Below, one piece after another: positions 31,545 to 38,255 of a stretch of 64,000 bases of DNA. Every line of letters begins with the position of its first letter. The first letter of the stretch is position 1. Under the pieces are notes generated by a model. The model saw nothing but the letters and a program-made list of their open reading frames with translations, had not been told where the DNA came from and searched no databases. A program made the position numbers and the translations under genes. The stretch lies in contig OZ244860.1 in the NCBI GenBank assembly GCA_965221035.1, forward strand, positions 2,046,001 to 2,110,000, written 5' to 3'. Source of the DNA: UBA6522 sp965221035. Its GTDB lineage: Bacteria > Pseudomonadota > Gammaproteobacteria > Steroidobacterales > Rariloculaceae.

Positions 31545-31918
31545 GACGACGCTCCATCGCTGTCGATCACTTCCATCACCCGCCACGACTTGCGTTTCGA
31601 CAACGGGCGACACTCCGTGATCGCGACACGGTCCCCGAGCTGACAGGCATTGTCTTCGTCATGCGCCATGACCTTGGTGCTCCGCCGGATGTACTTGCCG
31701 TAAACCGGGTGTCTGACGACACGCTCGATGGACACCGACACGGTCTTGTCCGCGCCATTGGCCACCACCTGTCCGAAAACCCTGCGCGCGGGCTTCCGCT
31801 CGGAAGCCTCGCCGACCGTTTCCACTTTCGTGTCCTCCGTCACGGCTTCAGCCTTCCGCTCCGCCGCCTGCGCGGCTTCGGCATCCGCCGCTTTGCCGTT
31901 CCCTGCTTTCTCGGTCAT
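31541..31918 (-). CDS. rpsQ: 30S ribosomal protein S17 with acidic N-terminal extension
   Basis: 125 residues against about 84 in E. coli. The S17 OB fold is clear from RRVFGQVVANGADKTVSVSI through ERVVRHPVYGKYIRRSTKVM to ITECRPLSKRKSWRVMEVID. Before it come about 43 Ala/Glu/Lys-rich residues (MTEKAGNGKAADAEAAQAAE and on) with no known counterpart. The ATG at 31918 overlaps the rpmC stop as ATGA, which supports the long form; no internal ATG precedes the conserved domain. S17 binds helices 7 and 11 of 16S rRNA. Confidence 0.95.
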   Translation of the reverse strand: MTEKAGNGKAADAEAAQAAERKAEAVTEDTKVETVGEASERKPARRVFGQVVANGADKTVSVSIERVVRHPVYGKYIRRSTKVMAHDEDNACQLGDRVAITECRPLSKRKSWRVMEVIDSDGASS

Positions 31919-32118
31919 GATGCGCGCTCCGCCCTCTCCAGCTCGCGAAGAACCGTCTTCACCCGAGCGATGTCCCTGCGCACGCGGCCCTTCTGGTCCG
32001 GGCGCGCGCCCTGTCCGGTCGCCGCCTGCATGCGCAAGTCGAACTGTTCACGCCGCAACCGGACCAGTTCTTCCAGCAATTCACCGGACGACAGTGTCCG
32101 TAACGTGCTCGCCTTCAT
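31915..32118 (-). CDS. rpmC: 50S ribosomal protein L29
   Basis: 67 residues, a helical hairpin: LRTLSSGELLEELVRLRREQ, FDLRMQAATGQ, then RRDIARVKTVLRELERAE. L29 sits at the tunnel exit next to L23 and helps dock the signal recognition particle and trigger factor. It overlaps rpsQ by four bases and follows rplP by ten. Confidence 0.97.
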   Translation of the reverse strand: MKASTLRTLSSGELLEELVRLRREQFDLRMQAATGQGARPDQKGRVRRDIARVKTVLRELERAERAS

Positions 32119-32128
32119 GCCTGCCGTC

Positions 32129-32542
32129 CTACAGCGTCTGCCGGGTCACGAACCGCGTGGCCACTGGCAGTTTCGCCGCCGCCCGCCGGAATGCGCCCCT
32201 GGCGATTTCCTCATTGACTCCGGACATCTCGTAGAGCATGCGCCCCGGCTGAATCTGCGCGACCCAGTACTCCACGTTGCCCTTGCCCTTGCCCTGGCGG
32301 ACCTCAAGCGGCTTCTTGGTGATCGGCTTGTCCGGAAAGATCCGAATCCATATCTTGCCGCCGCGCTTGACGTGCCGGGTCATCGCCCGGCGCGCCGCCT
32401 CGATCTGTCTGGAAGTGATCCGGCCTCGGCCCATCGCCTTCAGACCGTACTCGCCAAAGCTGATGGCGCTGCCGCGTTGGGCCAGCCCGCGGTTGCGGCC
32501 CTTGTGCTGTTTCCTGAACTTGGTGCGTTTCGGTTGGAGCAT
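32129..32542 (-). CDS. rplP: 50S ribosomal protein L16
   Basis: 137 residues starting MLQPKRTKFRKQHKGRNRGL, with TSRQIEAARRAMTRHVKRGG and WIRIFPDKPITKKPLEVRQG, and the Arg-containing loop KGKGNVEYWVAQIQPGRMLYE. L16 organises the A-site tRNA region of the large subunit. Gap to rpsC is 40 bp, slightly longer than other spacings here, without a visible promoter. Confidence 0.98.
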   Translation of the reverse strand: MLQPKRTKFRKQHKGRNRGLAQRGSAISFGEYGLKAMGRGRITSRQIEAARRAMTRHVKRGGKIWIRIFPDKPITKKPLEVRQGKGKGNVEYWVAQIQPGRMLYEMSGVNEEIARGAFRRAAAKLPVATRFVTRQTL

Positions 32543-32582
32543 TTCGCGTCTCCGCCAGTTTCGTCAGTGCGCTCGACGACCG

Positions 32583-33266
32583 TTAGCGCCTGGCGCGGGG
32601 ATCCTTGCTGTCCCCACCCTCGGCGTCGGATTCGAACACCTCGCCGCGGAATACCCAGACCTTTACGCCGATCACGCCGTACGTCGTTTTTGCCTCCGCA
32701 AGTCCGTAATCGATGTCGGCGCGGAACGTGTGCAGCGGCACACGGCCTTCGCGATACCATTCCGAGCGTGCGATTTCCGCGCCGTTCAGACGACCGGATA
32801 CCTTGACCTTGATGCCGTCTGCTCCGATGCGCATGGTGTTGGTCACCGCCCTGCGCATGGCGCGGCGAAATTGCACGCGACGCTCCAGCTGCTGCGCCAC
32901 ACCCTCGGCGACCAGCTGGGCGTCCATCTCGGGCTTGCGGATCTCGGCAATATTCAGGCGAACATCGTGCAGCGCCATGCCCAGCAGTTCGGCTACCTGA
33001 ACGCGCAGTCTTTCGATGTCCTCGCCCTTCTTGCCGATCACGATGCCCGGCCGGGCCGTGTGAATGGTGATGCTGGCCCGCTTGGCCGGACGTTCGATGT
33101 GAATCCGGCTCACCGACGCATCCTTGAGCTTGCGCTTGAGGAAATCGCGGACCTCGTGATCCTGCCGCACATATTCCGGGAAGGTCTGCGTATCGGCGAA
33201 CCACTTCGATGCCCACTCCGAAGTGATGCCGAGTCGAATTCCGATTGGATGTACTTTCTGCCCCAT
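32583..33266 (-). CDS. rpsC: 30S ribosomal protein S3
   Basis: 227 residues starting MGQKVHPIGIRLGITSEWAS. The KH domain contains ARPGIVIGKKGEDIERLR (GXXG loop GKKG), and the C-terminal domain contains GRLNGAEIARSEWYREGRVP and DIDYGLAEAKTTYGVIGVKV. S3 forms part of the mRNA entry helicase. The open frame extends 97 codons upstream through rplV; the start at 33266 is five bases after the rplV stop. Confidence 0.98.
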   Translation of the reverse strand: MGQKVHPIGIRLGITSEWASKWFADTQTFPEYVRQDHEVRDFLKRKLKDASVSRIHIERPAKRASITIHTARPGIVIGKKGEDIERLRVQVAELLGMALHDVRLNIAEIRKPEMDAQLVAEGVAQQLERRVQFRRAMRRAVTNTMRIGADGIKVKVSGRLNGAEIARSEWYREGRVPLHTFRADIDYGLAEAKTTYGVIGVKVWVFRGEVFESDAEGGDSKDPRARR

Positions 33267-33271
33267 GACCC

Positions 33272-33604
33272 CTACTCGTCCGCAACCTCGATGGTGATAT
33301 GGCTGTTGAGTTTGCGAATCCGGTTGCCGCGGCCCTTGGCGCGGGCCCTGAAGCGCCGGAATGCGGGCGCCATTCCCACATCCACGGTGGCCACCGTCAG
33401 TTCGTCTATATCCGCTCCATGGTTGTTTTCGGCGTTGGCGATGGCCGATTCCAGTACCTTGCGCAGCAGGTGCGCGGCCTTTTTCGGGCTGTACTGAAGA
33501 ATATTGAGCGCCTCGGCCACCGGCCGGCCGCGAATCTGGTCGGCCACCAGCCGGCACTTCTGGGGCGCGATTCGGGCGTAACGCAGTCTTGCGGAAGTTT
33601 CCAT
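33272..33604 (-). CDS. rplV: 50S ribosomal protein L22
   Basis: 110 residues starting METSARLRYARIAPQKCRLV. The globular part is followed by the extended beta hairpin (VDVGMAPAFRRFRARAKGRG then NRIRKLNSHITIEV) whose tip narrows the peptide tunnel and is the site of macrolide-resistance changes; the sequence here looks ordinary. Ten bases from rpsS. Confidence 0.98.
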   Translation of the reverse strand: METSARLRYARIAPQKCRLVADQIRGRPVAEALNILQYSPKKAAHLLRKVLESAIANAENNHGADIDELTVATVDVGMAPAFRRFRARAKGRGNRIRKLNSHITIEVADE

Positions 33605-33614
33605 GGTCCTGTCC

Positions 33615-33887
33615 TTACCGGGACTTGCGGTCGCCGGAGTGGCCCTTGAACGTACGTGTGACGGCGAACTCGCCCAGCTTGTGCCCGACCATATTTTCCG
33701 ATATCAGGATCGGAATGTGTACGCGACCGTTGTGCACGGCGATGGTGAGCCCCACCATGTCGGGAATGACCATTGATCGACGCGACCATGTCCTGATCGG
33801 CCGACGATCATTGTTCCTCGCCGCGACCTCCACCTTCCGCAACAGGTGGGTGTCCACGAACGGGCCCTTCTTGATTGAGCGCGGCAT
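33615..33887 (-). CDS. rpsS: 30S ribosomal protein S19
   Basis: 90 residues: MPRSIKKGPFVDTHLLRKVE, RTWSRRSMVIPDMVGLTIAV, HNGRVHIPILISENMVGHKL, then GEFAVTRTFKGHSGDRKSR. This is a textbook S19, in the 30S head beside S13 at the A site. It lies 20 bases after rplB. Confidence 0.98.
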   Translation of the reverse strand: MPRSIKKGPFVDTHLLRKVEVAARNNDRRPIRTWSRRSMVIPDMVGLTIAVHNGRVHIPILISENMVGHKLGEFAVTRTFKGHSGDRKSR

Positions 33888-33907
33888 GATCGACTACCTG
33901 TCCTCGC

Positions 33908-34738
33908 CTATTTCCTGCGTTTGCGCCGCCGCACGATCATGTCGTCCGTGCGCTTGTTGTTGCGTGTCTTGTAACCCTTGGTCGGCACGCCCCAAGGCGT
34001 GACCGGATGGCGCCCGCCGGAGGTTCGCCCCTCGCCGCCGCCGTGCGGGTGATCCACCGGGTTCATGACGACACCCCTGACAGTGGGCCGGATACCCCGC
34101 CACCGTTTCGCCCCCGCCTTGCCCAACTTGCTCAGGTTGTGTTCGTAGTTGCCCACTTCTCCGATGGTGGCGCGGCAATCCACGTGGACCCGGCGAATCT
34201 CTCCCGAGCGCAATCTCAGGGTCGCATAGCGTCCCTCGCGGGCGATGATCTGCACCGAAGCGCCGGCGCTGCGGGCGATCTGGCCGCCCTTGCCCGGCTT
34301 CATTTCCACGCAGTGCACCTGGGTGCCCACTGGAATGTTCTTCAACGGCAGCGCGTTGCCGGGCTTGATCGGCGCGTCGGAGCCCGACTGGATGGGGTCC
34401 CCGGCATGGCACCGCCTGGGCGCCAGGATGTAACGCCGCTCGCCGTCGCGGTAAAGGACCAACGCCAGATAGGCGCTCCGGTTCGGGTCATACTCGATCC
34501 GCTCCACGAGGCCGGGAACGCCATCCTTGCTGCGCTTGAAATCCACCACGCGATAATGCCGCTTGTGGCCTCCGCCGCGGTGCCGCGTAGTGATGCGTCC
34601 CTTGTTGTTGCGGCCTCCGGTATTGGATTTCGGCCGCAACAGGGGCGCATGGGGCGCACCCTTGTGCAGGTCGCTTCGAATCGAGCGAACGACGAAACGC
34701 CGTCCAGGCGAGGTAGGGTTGGCTCTGCGTACCGCCAT
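33908..34738 (-). CDS. rplB: 50S ribosomal protein L2
   Basis: 276 residues starting MAVRRANPTSPGRRFVVRSI. Conserved are GGGHKRHYRVVDFKRSKDG, the NRSAYLALVLYRDGERRYIL block and the near-catalytic loop MNPVDHPHGGGEGRTSGGRH with the His essential for peptidyl transfer. The open frame runs 43 codons upstream. Thirteen bases separate it from rplW. Confidence 0.98.
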   Translation of the reverse strand: MAVRRANPTSPGRRFVVRSIRSDLHKGAPHAPLLRPKSNTGGRNNKGRITTRHRGGGHKRHYRVVDFKRSKDGVPGLVERIEYDPNRSAYLALVLYRDGERRYILAPRRCHAGDPIQSGSDAPIKPGNALPLKNIPVGTQVHCVEMKPGKGGQIARSAGASVQIIAREGRYATLRLRSGEIRRVHVDCRATIGEVGNYEHNLSKLGKAGAKRWRGIRPTVRGVVMNPVDHPHGGGEGRTSGGRHPVTPWGVPTKGYKTRNNKRTDDMIVRRRKRRK

Positions 34739-34751
34739 ACCGACCGCTCCG

Positions 34752-35063
34752 CTACTCCACGCCCATGAAATCGATGTCGTGGCCCGGTGCGAGGCGCACA
34801 TAGGCCTTCTTCCAATCGGCCCGCCGTCCACGGGACGGCCCGCGCCGCTTGGCCTTGCCGGGCACATTGATCACGGTGACCCTGCCGACCTTGACCTCGA
34901 ACAGAAGTTCCACGGCCTGGCGGATTTCCTTGCGGGTGGCGTCGCGGCGCACCTTGAAGACAACCTGGTGGTCGGCGTCCGCCGCCCTGGTGGATTTCTC
35001 GGAAATATGCGGACCGACGATGACGTTCATCAATCGTTCCTGGAACAACGCGCCGGCCGGCAT
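34752..35063 (-). CDS. rplW: 50S ribosomal protein L23
   Basis: 103 residues: ERLMNVIVGPHISEKSTRAA, then EVKVGRVTVINVPGKAKRRG and RADWKKAYVRLAPGHDIDFM. L23 is the docking site for trigger factor and SRP at the tunnel exit. The ATG at 35063 (MPAGALFQERL) aligns with the E. coli start; an ATG eleven codons later is possible. Follows rplD by 25 bases. Confidence 0.96.
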   Translation of the reverse strand: MPAGALFQERLMNVIVGPHISEKSTRAADADHQVVFKVRRDATRKEIRQAVELLFEVKVGRVTVINVPGKAKRRGPSRGRRADWKKAYVRLAPGHDIDFMGVE

Positions 35064-35088
35064 TTCCGTACTCCTTCCGGGACCGCCG

Positions 35089-35691
35089 TCAGGCGAGCCT
35101 CGACTCCAGCGCTCTTGCCGCCGCCACGGTCATGACCACACTGTCATGGGCGATCAGGCTGACCGGGTCCACCACGCGCGCTTCGCGCACGTCGACGTAT
35201 GGCAGGTTTCTCGACGCGAGCCGCAGGTTCCGGTCGACGCTCTCGACGACGATGAGCGTGCTGCCGAGGTCCAGTTCCGCAAGCCTGGCGATCAACTGCC
35301 GGGTCTTCGGTTCGCTGACGGCGAATTCCTCGAGTATCACCAGCCGGTCTTCCCGGATCAGTTCCGAAAGCACGCAGCGCACGGCGCCCCGGTACATCTT
35401 CCGGTTGACCTTCTGGGCGAACGACCTCGGCCGGGCCGGAAACGCCCGCCCGCCGCCGACGCGGATCGGGCTGCGAATCGTGCCGACCCGGGCCCGCCCC
35501 GTGCCCTTCTGCCGCCACGGCTTGGCGCCTCCGCCCCGGACCTGGGAGCGGTTCTTCTGCGCCTTGGTGCCGCTCCGTCCGCCGGCCTGGTAGGCGGTGA
35601 TCACCTGATGCACCAGCGGACCGTTGAATTGCGCCGCGAACGCGGAATCCGCAAGCTCCACACTGCCGCCGCCCGCCAGTTCGAGTTTCAT
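35089..35691 (-). CDS. rplD: 50S ribosomal protein L4
   Basis: 200 residues starting MKLELAGGGSVELADSAFAA. The tunnel-lining loop RGGGAKPWRQKGTGRARVGT is intact, followed by the Rossmann-like globular part with ALESRLA at the end. In E. coli L4 also represses the S10 operon by acting on the leader before rpsJ; here a comparable leader stands before rplC instead. Overlaps rplC by four bases (ATGA, 35688-35691). Confidence 0.97.
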   Translation of the reverse strand: MKLELAGGGSVELADSAFAAQFNGPLVHQVITAYQAGGRSGTKAQKNRSQVRGGGAKPWRQKGTGRARVGTIRSPIRVGGGRAFPARPRSFAQKVNRKMYRGAVRCVLSELIREDRLVILEEFAVSEPKTRQLIARLAELDLGSTLIVVESVDRNLRLASRNLPYVDVREARVVDPVSLIAHDSVVMTVAAARALESRLA

Positions 35692-36350
35692 TGGGCCTCT
35701 CCGGATGCGGGCGACTTGACGGCGGGGCGGATGATGACGCGGCCACCTGCGGCACCCGGCACTCCGCCTCTGACCAGCAACAGATTGCGTTCGGCATCGA
35801 CCCTGACCACTTCGGCATTCGCAGCCGTCCTGCGGACGTTGCCCATCTGCCCGGCCATCTTCTTGCCCTTGAAGACTCGGCCCGGCGTCTGGTTCTGGCC
35901 GATGGAACCCGGCGCCCTGTGCGCAAGCGAGTTGCCGTGGGTGTTATCCTGGGTGCGAAAATTGTGGCGCTTCACGGTACCCGCAAAGCCCTTGCCCTTG
36001 GAGGTGCCAACCACGTCCACCCGCTGCCCGGCGTGAAAGAAATCCACACCCCATTCGGAGCCGGCAGCCAGTTCCCCGCCTTCGCCGTCGTCGAGCCGAA
36101 ACTCCACAAGACCGTCTCCGGGTTCGATGCCCGCGCTCTTGAATTCACCGAGCCGGGATTTCGCGATGCGTTTCGGTGCTTCGCCGCCGAAGGTGACCTG
36201 TACAGCCTTGTATCCGTCGCGATCGGCCTGCTTCAGCCTCGCCACCCGATTGGGCGAGGCCTCGATGACGGTGACGGGGATAGATTCACCGTCCTCGGCA
36301 AAGACGCGCGTCATGCCGCGCTTGCGGCCTACCAGACCGATTGGCATCAT
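35688..36350 (-). CDS. rplC: 50S ribosomal protein L3
   Basis: 220 residues starting MMPIGLVGRKRGMTRVFAED, with GKGFAGTVKRHNFRTQDNTH and SIGQNQTPGRVFKGKKMAGQ, the methylated-Gln region that reaches toward the peptidyl transferase centre. AGGACAGGA precedes the ATG. Unusually, 307 bp lie between this gene and rpsJ upstream, with a good promoter, so rplC appears to begin a separate S10-type transcript. Confidence 0.97.
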   Translation of the reverse strand: MMPIGLVGRKRGMTRVFAEDGESIPVTVIEASPNRVARLKQADRDGYKAVQVTFGGEAPKRIAKSRLGEFKSAGIEPGDGLVEFRLDDGEGGELAAGSEWGVDFFHAGQRVDVVGTSKGKGFAGTVKRHNFRTQDNTHGNSLAHRAPGSIGQNQTPGRVFKGKKMAGQMGNVRRTAANAEVVRVDAERNLLLVRGGVPGAAGGRVIIRPAVKSPASGEAQ

Positions 36351-36589
36351 TCCTGTCCTCTATCCGCGCCGTCCGAACCGCAGTCTGTGCGGCGCTTCAG
36401 CCAGCACACATCCAGCGGCGCTGGCAACCACGAGCGGCCGCAGCGCGTAGCTGCCGCAAACTCTGAATACTGTTTGGTCAATCGTGGCGGATGGGCCCGC
36501 CGACGAACTCAATTTGCGTTCTATGGCAAGGCGTCGTGCGCGACAGTCTCCGGTCCCTGCGCACCCGCCATAAGCCGGAGCAACCCAGA
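36351..36589 (-). promoter_or_regulatory. Structured 5' leader of rplC (candidate ribosomal-protein leader)
   Basis: About 230 bases of transcribed leader between the promoter at 36590-36619 and rplC, with no credible ORF. Read on the minus strand it can form CTCCGG/CCGGAG closing about 21 bases, CCAGC-GCC-GCTGG, and CCGCA-CAGAC-TGCGG close to the ribosome binding site. Its position and hairpins suggest autogenous control of the S10 block, by analogy with the E. coli L4 leader. I could not match individual helices to the known leader. Confidence 0.45.
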
Positions 36590-36619
36590 ATTATAGAATA
36601 GTCTTTCTCCAAAACTCAA
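36590..36619 (-). promoter_or_regulatory. Sigma-70 promoter between rpsJ and rplC
   Basis: On the minus strand TTGAGT (rc of 36614-36619) and TATAAT (rc of 36590-36595) are 18 bp apart in an AT-rich patch that stands out against the GC-rich surroundings. It would start transcripts near 36583, about 230 bases before rplC. Confidence 0.7.
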
Positions 36620-36657
36620 TTCCAAATTCGGTTTCAGGCGGCTTTGCCGGGTTGGTC

Positions 36658-36972
36658 CTAGTGCAACCGAATCTGCACATCCACGCCCGCCGGCAATTCA
36701 AGCTTCATCAACGCATCAACCGTCTTGTCGGTCGGGTCCACGATATCCATCAGCCGCTTGTGGGTCGGCAACTCGTATTGATCGCGGGCGTTCTTGTTCA
36801 CGTGCGGCGAGATCAGCACGGTGAAGCGCTCGATCTTGGTCGGCAAAGGCACCGGACCCTTCACCGTGGCGCCGGTGCGCTTCGCCGTTTCGACAATCTC
36901 CCGCGCCGAACGGTCGATCAGCTTGTGATCGAATGCCTTCAGCCGTATTCGGATATTCTGATTGGTAGCCAT
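36658..36972 (-). CDS. rpsJ: 30S ribosomal protein S10 (NusE)
   Basis: 104 residues starting MATNQNIRIRLKAFDHKLID with RTGATVKGPVPLPTKIERFT and DQYELPTHKRLMDIVDPTDK. S10 binds the 30S head and, as NusE, joins NusB and NusG in antitermination. It stands 62 bp downstream of tufA and is cut off from the rest of the S10 operon by a 307-bp gap, so it is probably expressed with the str genes. Confidence 0.98.
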   Translation of the reverse strand: MATNQNIRIRLKAFDHKLIDRSAREIVETAKRTGATVKGPVPLPTKIERFTVLISPHVNKNARDQYELPTHKRLMDIVDPTDKTVDALMKLELPAGVDVQIRLH

Positions 36973-37034
36973 CGGTCTTTTCCTGTCTGCCTATACCTTG
37001 CGCAACAATGCCTGGATGCCGTCTGCCGGGTCGC

Positions 37035-38225
37035 TTATTCGTGGATTTTCGAGACCACGCCCGCGCCCACGGTGCGTCCGCCCTCGCGGATCGCGAACCG
37101 CAACCCCTCCTCCATCGCGATCGGATCAATCAACCGCACCCGCATCCGAACATTGTCCCCCGGCATCACCATCTCCGTCGCCTCCGGCAACTGCACCGCG
37201 CCGGTCACGTCCGTCGTGCGAAAATAAAACTGCGGCCGGTACCCCTTGAAAAACGGCGTGTGACGCCCCCCCTCCTCCTTCGTCAGGATATACACCTCGG
37301 CCTCAAAATCCGTGTGCGGCGTGATCGAACTCGGCTTGGACAACACCTGCCCTCGCTCCACCTCGTCCCGCTTCACTCCCCGCAACAACACCCCCACGTT
37401 GTCCCCCGCGCGCCCCTCGTCCAGCAACTTGCGGAACATCTCCACTCCCGTGCACGTGCTCTTGCCCGTCTCACGGATCCCCACAATCTCCACCTCGTCT
37501 CCCACCTGAACCACACCGCGCTCGATCCGACCCGTCACCACCGTGCCGCGCCCCGAAATCGAAAACACATCCTCCACCGGCATCAGAAAATCTCCCTCCA
37601 CCGCTCGCTCCGGCACCGGTATGTAACTGTCCAACGCCCCCACCAACGACTCCACGCTGCCCACTCCCAACTCCGTCTCATCCCCCTCCAACGCACGCAA
37701 CGCACTGCCCGTCACCACCGGCGTGTCGTCCCCAGGAAACTCGTACGCCGACAACAAATCCCGTACCTCCAACTCCACCAGCTCCAGCAACTCCTCGTCA
37801 TCCACCATGTCCGCCTTGTTCAGGTACACCACAATGTACGGAACCCCCACCTGTCGAGCCAACAAAATATGCTCGCGCGTCTGCGGCATCGGCCCGTCCG
37901 CCGCCGATACCACCAAGATCGCCCCATCCATCTGCGCCGCACCCGTGATCATGTTCTTCACGTAATCCGCATGACCCGGACAGTCCACGTGCGCGTAATG
38001 TCGTCCCTCGCTCTCGTACTCCACGTGCGCCGTGGCTATCGTGATCCCACGCTCGCGCTCCTCCGGCGCGTTGTCTATCTCCTCAAATCCCACCGTCTCC
38101 CCACCGTGACGCAACGCCATCACCTTCGTCAACGCCGCCGTCAACGTCGTCTTGCCATGGTCCACATGTCCTATCGTGCCCACGTTTACATGCGGCTTCG
38201 TCCGCTCAAACTTCTGCTTCGCCAC
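37035..38225 (-). CDS. tufA: Elongation factor Tu, copy A (GTG start)
   Basis: 396 residues. G motifs GHVDHGKT, DCPGHADYVKNM, NKAD and SAL are present, with the switch I stretch ERERGITIATAHVEYE and the end GAGVVSKIHE. It delivers aminoacyl-tRNA to the ribosome. The start codon is GTG, whereas copy B uses ATG; the two genes are nearly identical from the second base of the start codon (37023-38224 versus 53254-54455), with one amino-acid difference (Gly here, Ala in copy B, in SVESLVGALDSY). Codons favour TTG, ACG, GGG, GTG and GAG, unlike neighbouring genes. Placed 30 bp after fusA. Confidence 0.97.
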   Translation of the reverse strand: MAKQKFERTKPHVNVGTIGHVDHGKTTLTAALTKVMALRHGGETVGFEEIDNAPEERERGITIATAHVEYESEGRHYAHVDCPGHADYVKNMITGAAQMDGAILVVSAADGPMPQTREHILLARQVGVPYIVVYLNKADMVDDEELLELVELEVRDLLSAYEFPGDDTPVVTGSALRALEGDETELGVGSVESLVGALDSYIPVPERAVEGDFLMPVEDVFSISGRGTVVTGRIERGVVQVGDEVEIVGIRETGKSTCTGVEMFRKLLDEGRAGDNVGVLLRGVKRDEVERGQVLSKPSSITPHTDFEAEVYILTKEEGGRHTPFFKGYRPQFYFRTTDVTGAVQLPEATEMVMPGDNVRMRVRLIDPIAMEEGLRFAIREGGRTVGAGVVSKIHE

Positions 38226-38255
38226 GATCGATTACCTCTCGGATTGCGGGGCGAT

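Noticed and set aside
36620..36657. Terminator directly after rpsJ
   Set aside because: Only a four-pair CGGC-AAA-GCCG stem without a T-run is present.
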